Origin: an uncultured Chloroflexota bacterium
Lineage (GTDB): Bacteria; Chloroflexota; Chloroflexia; Thermomicrobiales; UBA6265
Assembly (NCBI GenBank): GCA_937901745.1
Contig: CALGSZ010000002.1
Span: 91,612-155,611 of the forward strand
Reading direction: 5' to 3'
Length of the DNA stretch: 64,000 nt
This document shows, piece by piece, positions 1 to 8,649 of this stretch. The notes beneath the pieces were generated by a model. That model was not told the origin of the DNA and did not search any database. It saw only the letters and a list, made by a program, of their open reading frames with translations. The position numbers were made by a program, and so were the translations under genes. The number at the start of each line of letters is the position of its first letter. The first letter of the stretch is position 1.

Positions 1-704
1 TTGAGGAGGTTGTGCGCGCGCACGGCGCGGACGATCGGGAGGTAGATGTCGTCGTACCAGCTGGTGACCGCCTCGGTCAGGCTGACGTCGCGCCCTTCGC
101 GCTCCTTGAGCCACTCCTGATGCATCAGGATGTGATCCCAAATCTCGTCGTAGCGGCCGAGCGAGGTAGGGCGGATATCGTGATCCGGCCGCAGGCGGTC
201 GAGGTCCGTGCGGCGCAGGAACTCGGCGTACTCGACCTGTAGGAGCAGCTCTTGCGGCGACATCGAGGCGTAGAGCGGCACGCGGATATGGCCCTCGATG
301 ACCTCGGCATCGATGAACTCGACGCCGCGCTCCCGCGCGACCGAGACCCGATGATTGCCGTCCTTTACGAAATAGACGTCGCCGACTTTGTAGAGCTGAA
401 CCGGCGGTAGGGTGACGTCCTGATAGTAGGCCCGGTCGACGCTCTTCCACCGCGAGGCGGTGTTGCGCCGCCGTGGGAGAAAGGCGCGGTCGAAGTCCTG
501 AAAGCGGTCGACGCTGCCGACGATCTTGTCGATCGGCACGACCTGGATGCCCCGATAGCTTTCCCCTTCCGGTTTGATGCGGCGCCGTACCTCGTGATAG
601 GGGATGAGCTGATTCGGCTCACGGGTAAAGAGCGACCGCAACTCGCGCAGGAACGCCTTTTGGCGCGCCCGCTCGAAGTCGGCGTTGACCTGCTCTTCGA
701 CCAT
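1..704 (-). CDS. ParB-like / DUF4032 family protein (partial)
   Basis: The gene starts with ATG at 704 and runs off the left edge; 234 codons are visible. The N-terminal part carries a ParB-type motif, KDGNHRV at about residues 114-120, in the pattern (K/V)xDGNHRxxxA used by ParB/Srx-like nucleotide-binding domains. Further on, TSWYDDIYLPIVRAV (about residues 214-228) resembles the DUF4032 segment found in Chloroflexota and Actinobacteria proteins with such an N-terminus. The molecular function is unknown; a regulatory or nucleotide-binding role is an inference. It lies 23 bp downstream of the metallophosphoesterase gene on the same strand, so the two are probably co-transcribed. Its C-terminus cannot be judged from this window. 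Confidence 0.72.
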   Translation of the reverse strand, partial: MVEEQVNADFERARQKAFLRELRSLFTREPNQLIPYHEVRRRIKPEGESYRGIQVVPIDKIVGSVDRFQDFDRAFLPRRRNTASRWKSVDRAYYQDVTLPPVQLYKVGDVYFVKDGNHRVSVARERGVEFIDAEVIEGHIRVPLYASMSPQELLLQVEYAEFLRRTDLDRLRPDHDIRPTSLGRYDEIWDHILMHQEWLKEREGRDVSLTEAVTSWYDDIYLPIVRAVRAHNLL

Positions 705-727
705 TGGCTTCCCAATGGAGCGGGCGG

Positions 728-1429
728 TTAGGCGCCGATCGTCTGGGTCTGTTGCGCGACCGAGTGGATTGGCGCGCCCGCGCCATTCGTCTGGAGATCG
801 ACGACTCGGTAGGGATAAACGTTGATGACCGTCGTGCGCTCGAATTGAGCGGTCGAAGGCTCGTTACGATCGTAAAGATGAATATGACCGTGGAAATGGT
901 ACGCCGGCTTGAACCACTTGAGGAAGCGGCGGATCGCCATGAATCCTCGATGCGCTGGATCGCTCCGATCGTTGATATCGCGCGGCGGCGAATGCGAGAT
1001 CAGCACGTCCAGCGCTCGCCCGTGCCTGATCCGGTTCCAGAGGAGTCGCGGCGCCATGCGAGCGATCATCAGCATGACGTCGAACTCCGAGTACTGCTCC
1101 GATCCGTTGTTGCTGTACTTCGGCGAGCCTGGCAGGCCGGCGAGAATCAGCCCGGTAGCGCGATCGTGGACGACTTTGCCGCCGAGGTCGATGCACCCCA
1201 TCGGCTCGTAGTACTTGCCCTCTTCCCCGTACCGCGTCAACTCCTCGAGATGGTTGCCGTGGACGAAGTAGACTGGCTTGTTGAGGGCGTCGGCCAGAAA
1301 TTCAAGGTACCGGGCGGGGATGTCCCCGCATCCAAAGACCAGGTCGATATCCGGCATCCGCTCGCGCAGCGTTGCGCTGTGGATGCGGGGATCGATCTGG
1401 TCTGAGACAGCCAGGATTCGGATCGACAT
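728..1429 (-). CDS. metallophosphoesterase (calcineurin-like)
   Basis: A 233-residue protein, probably a cytoplasmic phosphoesterase. Visible motifs are FGCGDIP (about 31-37), FVHGNH (about 52-57), SHSPP and HFHGHIH near the C-terminus, matching the GDxx, GNH and GHxH metal-ligand blocks of the calcineurin-like fold. The first block reads SDQID, so the His of the usual DxH is absent, as in some phosphodiesterase subfamilies. An upstream in-frame extension exists, but the ATG at 1429 places the start right at the first beta strand (SIRILAVSD). The substrate is not predictable. It is followed closely by the ParB-like gene on the same strand. Confidence 0.85.
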   Translation of the reverse strand: MSIRILAVSDQIDPRIHSATLRERMPDIDLVFGCGDIPARYLEFLADALNKPVYFVHGNHLEELTRYGEEGKYYEPMGCIDLGGKVVHDRATGLILAGLPGSPKYSNNGSEQYSEFDVMLMIARMAPRLLWNRIRHGRALDVLISHSPPRDINDRSDPAHRGFMAIRRFLKWFKPAYHFHGHIHLYDRNEPSTAQFERTTVINVYPYRVVDLQTNGAGAPIHSVAQQTQTIGA

Positions 1430-1601
1430 CAGCGGCGAAACCTGCAACCTTGCAGTGGCGCGCCCACCGTTGGGCTGCTCATTGATGTCCAAGCATACCG
1501 CGAATGGCCCAACAGAGCCGAGCGCCATCCGGCTGAGTGAGCCAGCGTCACCAGTCCGCGCCCGAGGAATGCCGAATTCCCCGGTCGATCGAGTGCCCGA
1601 C

Positions 1602-2495
1602 CTAACCCTTGACCGCGCCGAGCGTAAACCCTTGGATGAAGCGGTCCAAGAACAAAGTGTAGATCAACGCGACCGGTATCGCCACGATCGCCGCCGCGGC
1701 CATCAGCGATTGCCAGAAGAAGACGTCGCCCCGGATCAGCTCCGTCGTCACGCCGATGCTGACCGTCTTCTCCGACGAGGAGGTGACGAACGCCAGGGCA
1801 TAGACGAACTCGTGCATCGTCATCGCGACGGAGAAGGCGATCACCGTCAGAATGCCCGGCAGCGACACCGGGATGACGGCCCGCACGATCGCGCCGAGCC
1901 GGCTATACCCGTCGATCATCGCCTGCTCCTCGATGTCCCATGGGATGGACTTGAAGAAGCCCATCAGCAGCCAGGTGCAAAACGGGATCGTAAAGGTGGG
2001 ATAGACGACGACCATCGACCAGCGGGAGTTCTTCAGTCCCAGCTCGGCGACGATCCGTGTCATTGGGATGAAGAGGAGCGTCGGCGGGACCAAGTAAACG
2101 AGGAAGATCGCGATGCCGAGGCTCTCTCCCCACCGCCCGGTCAGGCGCGTCAGCGCGTAAGCGGCTGGGACGGCGGCGATGAGCGTGATCACCACCACCA
2201 GGGCGGCGACGAAGATCGTGTTCACGACGAACGTCGTGTAGTTCGTTTGGTTGAAGAGGAGCCGAATGTTATCGAGCGTCGGCGGATCGTTGTACAGGAA
2301 TGGGTTGTTCTTTCCGTTGTAGAGGTCGGTGTTCTGCTTGAAGATGGTGAAGACCATCCACGCGAAGGGAATGGCCGCGAAGAGGGCGAAGAGCGTCGCA
2401 ACCGTATAGAGCAGGCCGCGCTTACCGGCGCGACGCCAGCCGGCGCGGCGCTCCTCACGCTGCCAGACTCGTTGTTGTTCCGCGATAGCTGTCAT
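1602..2495 (-). CDS. ABC transporter permease, MalG/UgpE type
   Basis: A 297-residue inner-membrane permease of a carbohydrate-type (CUT1-like) importer. It has an N-terminal cytoplasmic stretch, a first membrane helix at about residues 29-50 and five further hydrophobic segments. The EAA loop that docks on the ATPase is visible as EEQAMIDGYSRLG at roughly residues 190-202, followed by PVSLPG. Its ATG overlaps the stop of the preceding permease by one base (TGATG), which indicates translational coupling. It is the last gene of the cluster made of binding protein, ATPase and two permeases. The substrate is unknown; sugar or sugar alcohol is the family norm. Confidence 0.9.
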   Translation of the reverse strand: MTAIAEQQRVWQREERRAGWRRAGKRGLLYTVATLFALFAAIPFAWMVFTIFKQNTDLYNGKNNPFLYNDPPTLDNIRLLFNQTNYTTFVVNTIFVAALVVVITLIAAVPAAYALTRLTGRWGESLGIAIFLVYLVPPTLLFIPMTRIVAELGLKNSRWSMVVVYPTFTIPFCTWLLMGFFKSIPWDIEEQAMIDGYSRLGAIVRAVIPVSLPGILTVIAFSVAMTMHEFVYALAFVTSSSEKTVSIGVTTELIRGDVFFWQSLMAAAAIVAIPVALIYTLFLDRFIQGFTLGAVKG

Positions 2496-3508
2496 CAGGC
2501 CGTCTCCGAGCGTCGCGCGAGCCGCAGCATGACGATGGCTGCCGCGACCAGTATCGGGAGCAAGAAGAGCGCAATCGCGGCGCCTTGGGCGAGACTGCTG
2601 CCTTGGATGCCTTTGAAGTACGCCCAGGTCGCCAGCACTTGCGTCGAGTCAACCGGACCGCCGCGAGTTAGGACATAGACGACCGTAAAGTCGGTGAAGG
2701 TGAAGACGATACCGTAGAGGACCGCGACCGCCATGATTGGCGCGAGGAGCGGTAGGCGGACGTAGATAAGCTGGCGCCAATAGCTCGCTCCGTCGATCTC
2801 CGCCGCATCCTTGACGTCCTGCGGAATTGCCGTCATGCCGGCGAGCAGGATCACGGTCGCCAGCGGCAGCGTGCGCCAAACGTGGACGGTCAGGACCGCC
2901 AGCCGCGCCAGGTCCGGCTTAGAGAGCCAGCGCACGTTACGGTCGCCAAACGGGATGTCCAGGATCGGCGCGCGAGCCTTGGGATCGAAGATCGTGTCTG
3001 GTCCGATGATGTGGAGCATGCGCATCAGCGCATCGATTGGGCTGGCGACATTGTCGAGCATCCAGAACCAGCCCAGGACCGCCAACGCGATCGGCGTGGT
3101 CCATGGCAGCATGACCAGGAATCGCACCAGTCGCTTGCCACGAAACTCGGCCGAGAGGACGAGGGCGAGAATGTTGGCGAGAATGATGACGATGATCTGG
3201 GAGACGAACGCGAAGAGGATCGTGTTCTTCAGGGCCATCCGGAACGTCGCGTTCTGGACGACTGTTCGGAAGTTCTCCAGCCCCACCCAGTTGATGCTTT
3301 GATCGCCGACGGTGGCGTTGCTAAAGCTGTACAGCACCGCCAAGACGAGCGGAATACCGACCAGGCCGATGATGTAGATGATGGCGGGAAGGAGCATGAG
3401 CGGGCCGAGTAAGCCGGCCCGGTCCAGGAGATATCGCCCCTCCGGCACGTCCGCGTCTTCTGACCAGGCGATCGCTGGAGTTTCTGAGCGACCCGTCGCC
3501 GTACTCAT
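2495..3508 (-). CDS. ABC transporter permease, MalF/UgpA type
   Basis: A 337-residue permease partner. A hydrophilic N-terminus of about 30 residues precedes helix 1 (LMLLPAIIYIIGLVGIPLVL), and about six membrane segments follow. The EAA loop reads DAAEIDGASYWRQL at about residues 235-248, typical of MalF-type subunits. The family hallmark YVLTRGGP occurs near the C-terminus. The insert between the third and fourth helices (about residues 160-200, PDTIFDPKARAPILDIP) is longer than in the second operon's permease. It lies 18 bp after the ATPase gene and is coupled to the next permease by a one-base overlap. Confidence 0.9.
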   Translation of the reverse strand: MSTATGRSETPAIAWSEDADVPEGRYLLDRAGLLGPLMLLPAIIYIIGLVGIPLVLAVLYSFSNATVGDQSINWVGLENFRTVVQNATFRMALKNTILFAFVSQIIVIILANILALVLSAEFRGKRLVRFLVMLPWTTPIALAVLGWFWMLDNVASPIDALMRMLHIIGPDTIFDPKARAPILDIPFGDRNVRWLSKPDLARLAVLTVHVWRTLPLATVILLAGMTAIPQDVKDAAEIDGASYWRQLIYVRLPLLAPIMAVAVLYGIVFTFTDFTVVYVLTRGGPVDSTQVLATWAYFKGIQGSSLAQGAAIALFLLPILVAAAIVMLRLARRSETA

Positions 3509-3526
3509 TGTGACTCTCCCTCGAGC

Positions 3527-4537
3527 CTAATCTCGGGTCCGCTCGCCCGTGCGCGGGTTGAAGAATTTCAGGTGGCGACGGGCGACGACATACTCGACGG
3601 GCTGCCCGATCCGCAGCTCGACATCAGTCGTGGCCGGGAAGCGCGCGACCGCCTTTGCCGACCCGATCTCTCCGTACAGCAGCCGCTCCGAGCCGAGGTA
3701 CTCCTCGCGGTGCACGACGAACTGGAATCGGACGACGTCGTCCGAATGACTACCGTTCGCCGGGGTGAAATGCTCGGGCCGGAACCCGAAGATGAGGCCA
3801 TCCCGCTCGACGAGGTTCATCGGCGGCGTACCGAGGAACGTCGCGACGAAGGTGTCGGCGGGATCGTCGTAGATCTCCTTCGGCGTGCCGATCTGCCGAA
3901 TGCGCCCACGATCAATGACGGCGATCCGGTCGCCCATGCCCATCGCCTCAACCTGGTCGTGGGTGACGTAGATCGTCGTCGTGCCGATGCTCCGCTGGAA
4001 TTGCTGCAGCTCGTCGCGGGCCGAGGCGCGCCGCTGCGCGTCCAAGTTGGACAGCGGCTCGTCGAGGAGGAAGACGTTTGGCTCCCGCACGAGCGCCCGG
4101 GCGAGCGCCACCCGTTGCCGCTGGCCGCCGGAGAGTTGCCGGGGCTTGCGGTTCAGGAACTGCTCGATGCCCAAGATCGAAGCGGCCCAGGCGACCTTCT
4201 TGCGCTGCTCCTCTTTCGGGAGCCGCTGCGCCTTGAGCGGGAAGGCGATGTTGTCGTAGACGCTCATGTGAGGATAGAGCGCGTACGACTGGAACACCAT
4301 CGCGATCTTGCGCGCTCGGGGTGGCAGATGGGTGACGACCCGGCCGCCGATCAGGACGTCGCCTTCCGTCGGCGTCTCCAAGCCGCCGATCATGCGCAGG
4401 AGGGTCGTCTTGCCGCAGCCGGAAGGGCCGAGTAAGACGAGGAACTCTCCGTCCTCACTTGCGAGATCGATGTGGTCAACAGCCGGCGGTCCATCGCCGA
4501 ACTGCTTGGTCAGTCCGCGAACTTCAATCGTTGCCAT
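3527..4537 (-). CDS. ABC transporter ATPase, MalK/UgpC/MsmK type
   Basis: A 336-residue nucleotide-binding subunit that energises sugar import. Seen in order: Walker A GPSGCGKTT (about 38-46), Q-loop VFQSYALYPHM, signature LSGGQRQRVALARAL (about 135-149), Walker B VFLLDEPLSNLD, and switch His in VTHDQVEAM. The C-terminal about 100 residues form the OB-type regulatory domain typical of CUT1 ATPases (FGFRPEH is visible). It starts at ATG 4537 and precedes the two permeases by 18 bp. Because the second ABC operon in this window (27.6-30.9 kb) encodes no ATPase, this subunit or a homologue elsewhere could serve both; that is an inference. Confidence 0.92.
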   Translation of the reverse strand: MATIEVRGLTKQFGDGPPAVDHIDLASEDGEFLVLLGPSGCGKTTLLRMIGGLETPTEGDVLIGGRVVTHLPPRARKIAMVFQSYALYPHMSVYDNIAFPLKAQRLPKEEQRKKVAWAASILGIEQFLNRKPRQLSGGQRQRVALARALVREPNVFLLDEPLSNLDAQRRASARDELQQFQRSIGTTTIYVTHDQVEAMGMGDRIAVIDRGRIRQIGTPKEIYDDPADTFVATFLGTPPMNLVERDGLIFGFRPEHFTPANGSHSDDVVRFQFVVHREEYLGSERLLYGEIGSAKAVARFPATTDVELRIGQPVEYVVARRHLKFFNPRTGERTRD

Positions 4538-4785
4538 ATGTCATCGCTGGGTGAGCCGGCTTGGCGGCGCGGAACGCGAGTATACATTCGGGTACATGTG
4601 TCGTGCCTTGCATTCGCTCGGCTAATTGGGAAGCCGTGCCCAGTTTGTGTCGCCGATGATTCCTCGGCTCCCGGCGCGCATGGCGAAGGGGAGAGCGGCA
4701 TTCGCATTGGTCCGCCCTCCCCCTCCCTGTCAGGCTGGAGCCGGTGCCCCCGGCGAGCGGGTCATGGCAAAGTCCGGCGATTGGA
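4538..4785. other. intergenic gap inside the ABC operon
   Basis: A 248-bp gap separates the binding-protein stop from the ATPase start. No gene is supported. On the minus strand a TATACT hexamer at 4570-4575 lies about 35 bp upstream of the ATPase ATG and could be the -10 of an internal promoter, but no convincing -35 is visible. Such gaps after binding-protein genes often hold an mRNA-stabilising hairpin; none stands out here. Confidence 0.3.
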
Positions 4786-6198
4786 CTATGCCTGCCCTCC
4801 GCCGATCAGCCCCTCGGCCTTCCAGCGCTCGAAGATCTCCTTGATCTCCTGCTCCGCCTGCGCGACCGATTCTGCCGGCGTCTGCTCGCCGCGCGCGGCG
4901 CGCGCCATCATGTTCGGCAGGATTGGCACGTTGAAGACCTCGCCGATGGCCGCGTTGGCCGGTCCTGGCCAGCCGAGGTTCGTCGTCCAGTCGTTGGCGT
5001 CCTTGATCGGGACCAGCTTGTCGGCCGGCTCCGAGCCGAACGGATCGTTATCGAGCCAGCCACCCTCGGCAAAGAGCTCCGGCGTCAGGCTCGGCCAGGC
5101 CGGGAAGTTGTAGAACTTGCCCTCGTAGCAGGCGTCCTTGTAGTTGTCGACCAGGTGGAGGATGAACTCCTTGGCGGTGTCTGGGTACTCGGCGTGGTTC
5201 GGGATTTGGTAGATGAAGACCGCGTGCCCGTGCGCCAACGCTCGCTCTGGTCCCGCCGGGCCGACCAGCGGCCGGGTGAAATAGATGTCAGACGCCACAT
5301 CCGGCTGGGCTTCCTGCGCGGTCCGGTAGGCGGAGATCGAGTTCAGAATGTAGGACGCCTGACCCTGGATCAGGAGCTGGTTGTTCGACGCCGCGTTCCA
5401 GCCGAAGACCTCGTCGGTCATACAGTTCTGGTACAGCTGCGCCATGAACTCGACCGCGGCGATCGTCTCCGGCGAGTTGATGACGACGTTCTCGTTCTCA
5501 TCCTGGACCTGGGCGCCGAAGGCCCACATCAGGGTTTGAGCGGCCATCTGGGAGTCGATCTCATTCGACATCCCGATGCCCATCTGAACGCCCTGCTCTT
5601 GCCGGATCTTCGTGCCGCCTTCGAGCAGCTCATCCCAGGTCGAGGGGCCGTTCGGATAACCCGCGGCCTCCCACAACGCCTTGCGGAAGTTGCCCGGGTC
5701 CGGCGCGTAGCCGTGGCAGAAGCCGTAGAACCGGTTCGTCGTCGGGTTGAAGGAGTTGTTGCGGCACATCGCCAGCTGCTCGCCGTGGCGCGCGCTCGCC
5801 TCCTGGACGAGGTCAGTCAGGTCGAGCATCGACTTCTCGTATTGAGCGAGCGAAGCGATGTGCTCGACGAGGTCGTGACCCTCGCCGGCGCTGATCTCGG
5901 CCGCGATCGTCGCCGGGACGTCCGCGGTGTTGATGTGATCGACGGTCACCTCGACGTCGTTGGCCTCACCCCAGGCCTTGGCAAACGCGTCGAACCACGT
6001 GTCATACGCCGGCACGAAGTGGCTCCACTGGAGGATGCGGAGTTTCGTGCCTCGGATGTTGGTCGTCGGCGTCGACTGCTGTGCTGCGGCCTGGATCCGT
6101 TCCCATGTCGATAGCGAGAGTCCGGCGGCCAATGCAGCGCTGCTGCCGCGGACAAAGGTGCGCCTCGACACTGAGCGACGGAGAAGATCCTTGCGCAT
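4786..6198 (-). CDS. ABC transporter extracellular solute-binding protein (Tat-exported)
   Basis: A 470-residue binding protein of the SBP_bac_1/UgpB class. The N-terminus has a twin-arginine type signal: basic residues with RRSVSRRTFVRGS followed by a hydrophobic Ala/Leu-rich stretch ending near residue 38. The body has the expected features, for example FEVTVDHI-like strands, DLTDLV and a C-terminal helical tail. The ATG at 6198 is preceded by AAGGAGG with 6-nt spacing. It would deliver a sugar-like ligand to the permeases encoded downstream. The ligand cannot be read from the sequence. Transcription probably starts from the operator-flanked promoter just upstream. Confidence 0.9.
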   Translation of the reverse strand: MRKDLLRRSVSRRTFVRGSSAALAAGLSLSTWERIQAAAQQSTPTTNIRGTKLRILQWSHFVPAYDTWFDAFAKAWGEANDVEVTVDHINTADVPATIAAEISAGEGHDLVEHIASLAQYEKSMLDLTDLVQEASARHGEQLAMCRNNSFNPTTNRFYGFCHGYAPDPGNFRKALWEAAGYPNGPSTWDELLEGGTKIRQEQGVQMGIGMSNEIDSQMAAQTLMWAFGAQVQDENENVVINSPETIAAVEFMAQLYQNCMTDEVFGWNAASNNQLLIQGQASYILNSISAYRTAQEAQPDVASDIYFTRPLVGPAGPERALAHGHAVFIYQIPNHAEYPDTAKEFILHLVDNYKDACYEGKFYNFPAWPSLTPELFAEGGWLDNDPFGSEPADKLVPIKDANDWTTNLGWPGPANAAIGEVFNVPILPNMMARAARGEQTPAESVAQAEQEIKEIFERWKAEGLIGGGQA

Positions 6199-6280
6199 CG
6201 TCTGCCTCCTTCGTACATCACTGGACGCGGGACAGTAGGCCGCGCCACCATTGGCGGGTATGGCGTGATGATCCTTAATT

Positions 6281-6311
6281 CTGACTACAGTGTCAACCGA
6301 CTTGTAGTCAG
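6281..6311 (-). promoter_or_regulatory. promoter -35 inside a perfect 9-bp inverted repeat (operator)
   Basis: CTGACTACA at 6281-6289 is the exact reverse complement of TGTAGTCAG at 6303-6311. The 13-nt spacer contains, on the minus strand, a consensus -35 TTGACA (6291-6296). A -10 would fall near 6270-6275 (a poor match, GATCAT). A dimeric repressor or activator bound here would control the ABC operon that begins at 6198. The regulator gene is not in the window. Confidence 0.6.
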
Positions 6312-6335
6312 GTCGTACTAGGCCAAGCGGTAATC

Positions 6336-7706
6336 TCAGGCAATGCGCTCGAGCACGCGGCGGAACGCGCTGATGGCCTCGTCCACGATCCCTTCTTCCA
6401 TCGCTGTCGAAGTGCAGAACATTAATCTCGGGGCGCAGAAGACGCCTTCGATCAGCAGGCCGAGATGGACAAGACGCTTGAGCGATTGGTCTCCGCGCGC
6501 GACGTCGCGATAATTCCGCGGCTGTTGCTCGGTGAAATGAAGGCCAACGAATGAGCCGTAGCCGGTGGCGAATCCAGGAACGCCAACGTCGCGCAGCGCC
6601 TGATTGAACCCGTCTCGCAGGCGATCCCCTAACCGATTGATGCGTGCAACTTCCGCAGCGGGGTAGTGCTCGAGCGCGGCGATCCCGGCGACCATCGTGA
6701 TCGCGTTGCCGTTGAAGGTGCCGGACTGCCAGAGCGGTTGCGGCCGGTTCGGATCGAAGAGCTCCATCACCTCCGCTCGCCCGCCGAAGGCGCCAACCGG
6801 GAACCCGCCGCCGATGATCTTGGCGAAGGTTGTGAGATCCGGGCGCACGCCGTAATGCTCCTGCACGCCCCCGGTTTCCAGCCGGAACGTCATCACTTCG
6901 TCGAAGATCAGTAGGCTGCCATACTCGGTCGTCAGCTCCCGGAGCGCGACGAGGAACTCCCGATCGGCGGGGATCATGCCGCCCGCGCCCATCACCGGCT
7001 CGACGATGATCGCGGCGACCTCCTTGCCCCGCTCGCGCATCAGTCGCGTCACCGCGTCCACGTCGTTGAACGGCGTTGGGATGACGTTGTCGAGCGTGTT
7101 CGCCGGCACGCCGCGCGCATCGAGCGTTCCGACCGGAGCATCGTCGGGACCGGCGCTGGCGAGATCGGGATGGACGCTGACCTCGAAGTCGTCGTAGGTG
7201 CCGTGGTAGCCGCCCTCCATCTTGATGATCACGTCGCGGCCCGTGAAGGCGCGCGCGGCGCGGACGGCGTTCATCGTCGCCTCGGTGCCGGAGTTGGTGA
7301 AGCGGATGTAATCAACCGAGGCTACTCGGCTAGTGAGGATCTCAGCAAGACGCGTCTGCGATTCGAGCGCCGTCGCGAAGTTCGTGCCCTTGCCGACTTG
7401 GTTCGTGACCGCCTCGGTGATGGCCGGGTGGGCGTGACCATGGATGAGCGAGGTGTAGTTGTTGAGGAAGTCAAGGTAGACGTTGCCGTCAAGGTCGGTG
7501 AATCGGCAGCCCTGGCCGTGGGAGACGGTCAGCGGGTACGGCGGGTGGAACGCGACCGTCCGCGTGTCGCCGCCGGGCAGGACGCGCTTGGCTGATTCGA
7601 ACTGCTCGGCCGACCGTGGTGTGCGTCGCCGGTATTCGGCAACCAGCTCCTCGGCGATTGCCGTACGAGATTGTCCCTGTCTAGACGTTTCGACCGAGAC
7701 AGCCAT
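6336..7706 (-). CDS. class III aminotransferase, glutamate-1-semialdehyde aminomutase-like
   Basis: A 456-residue PLP enzyme close to HemL in sequence style: LPGGDTRTVAFHPPYPL near the N-terminus, NSGTEATMNAVRAARAFTG, the EGGYHGTYDD block, IVEPVMGAGG, IFDEVMTFR, and the lysine block FAKIIGGGFPVGAFGG in which the Lys should form the Schiff base. ATG 7706 is chosen over a longer in-frame extension because GGAGGAGGG stands just upstream. HemL makes 5-aminolevulinate, but there are no other haem genes here. Several HemL-like paralogues are aminotransferases for other substrates, and its position beside an ABC importer leaves that open. Confidence 0.8.
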   Translation of the reverse strand: MAVSVETSRQGQSRTAIAEELVAEYRRRTPRSAEQFESAKRVLPGGDTRTVAFHPPYPLTVSHGQGCRFTDLDGNVYLDFLNNYTSLIHGHAHPAITEAVTNQVGKGTNFATALESQTRLAEILTSRVASVDYIRFTNSGTEATMNAVRAARAFTGRDVIIKMEGGYHGTYDDFEVSVHPDLASAGPDDAPVGTLDARGVPANTLDNVIPTPFNDVDAVTRLMRERGKEVAAIIVEPVMGAGGMIPADREFLVALRELTTEYGSLLIFDEVMTFRLETGGVQEHYGVRPDLTTFAKIIGGGFPVGAFGGRAEVMELFDPNRPQPLWQSGTFNGNAITMVAGIAALEHYPAAEVARINRLGDRLRDGFNQALRDVGVPGFATGYGSFVGLHFTEQQPRNYRDVARGDQSLKRLVHLGLLIEGVFCAPRLMFCTSTAMEEGIVDEAISAFRRVLERIA

Positions 7707-7807
7707 GGCGGTACCCTCCTCCGCGTTGCGTTCCTTCGGGTGAACGTTGGCGGGATTGTACGTCCGGCGAGCGCTGCCGTCCGCCGGGGTGACGTGCGCC
7801 TGCGCGT

Positions 7808-7823
7808 TGGCAACCGTCTTGCT
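7808..7823 (+). promoter_or_regulatory. -24/-12-like motif upstream of the DoxX gene
   Basis: TGGCAA-CCGTC-TTGC sits 78 bp before the DoxX start. It differs by one base from the sigma-54 pattern TGGCAC-N5-TTGC. It is one of four such motifs in the window, all upstream of plus-strand genes. Whether the organism encodes RpoN is not known from this sequence. Confidence 0.3.
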
Positions 7824-7900
7824 CGGCAACACGCCAAGAGGTGTCGCGTCCGATCCGATCCGCGCGGATGTCTCACGCGGGCCAGGCAAGGGAGACGAAG

Positions 7901-8617
7901 ATGGCGAAGCTCGACATGATCACCAAGCGGATTTGTCCGCCGGAGCGGACGCGAGCCGCCGATCTCGGCCTGCTGGCGCTGCGGCTCACCGCCGGCGGGC
8001 TGATTGCCGGTCATGGCGCGCAGAAGCTGTTCGGCGCGTTCGGCGGGCAAGGCTTTGCGGCCACCGCTGGCTCGCTCGAAGCGGGCGGCATGAGACCGGG
8101 TAAGTTCTGGGCGGCGATGGCGGGGCTCTCCGAATTCGGTGGCGGCTCCTTGACGGCGCTCGGTTTCCTCCACCCGCTTGGCTCAATCTTGTTCCAAGGA
8201 TCGATGGCAACGGCAATTCGGAAAGTGCACTGGGGGAAGCCGATCTGGGCGACGGAGGGAGGTGGCGAGCTGCCGCTGGTTTACTCGACGATCGGTATCG
8301 CGTTCGGGCTGGCGGGTCCCGGCCGGTACTCGCTCGATCGCGTTCTCGGCTTCACCGTCCCGCGAACCGTCACCGCGCTAGCGGCCGGTGCCGTTGTCGC
8401 CGGGATCATGATCGCGAACCGGCCGAAGGAAGAGGAGCAGCCGGAGCAGGCAAGCGCGGACGAGGCCGCGATGGAAGAGCCAGAGAGCGGCGAAGATCGG
8501 ATCGTCGAGACGCAACCGGCTCCAGCCTCGTCGTCCGATCAAGGCCGGCCTCAGGGCGAGGCGGAGACGATGGGGACGTCTGAGTCGCAGGCCGCCGCCG
8601 GTCCCGAACACTCGTAG
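7901..8617 (+). CDS. DoxX-family membrane protein
   Basis: A 238-residue protein with a DoxX-like membrane region over about residues 20-165: LLALRLTAGGLIAGHGAQKLFGAFGG is the characteristic first helix and loop, followed by three further helices. The C-terminal about 60 residues (from NRPKEEEQ) are acidic, low-complexity and probably cytoplasmic. ATG 7901 is preceded by GGGAGA with good spacing and is preferred to upstream in-frame starts. DoxX relatives are linked to quinone or thiol redox reactions; the exact role here is unknown. It is divergent from the aminotransferase. Confidence 0.8.
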   Translation: MAKLDMITKRICPPERTRAADLGLLALRLTAGGLIAGHGAQKLFGAFGGQGFAATAGSLEAGGMRPGKFWAAMAGLSEFGGGSLTALGFLHPLGSILFQGSMATAIRKVHWGKPIWATEGGGELPLVYSTIGIAFGLAGPGRYSLDRVLGFTVPRTVTALAAGAVVAGIMIANRPKEEEQPEQASADEAAMEEPESGEDRIVETQPAPASSSDQGRPQGEAETMGTSESQAAAGPEHS

Positions 8618-8649
8618 CAGCCGAAATAGAGCCGCCGGTGGCGACGGCG

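Noticed and set aside
4744..6114. A 456-codon plus-strand open frame
   Set aside because: It is antisense to the ABC binding-protein gene, which has a signal peptide, a strong ribosome-binding site and family features.
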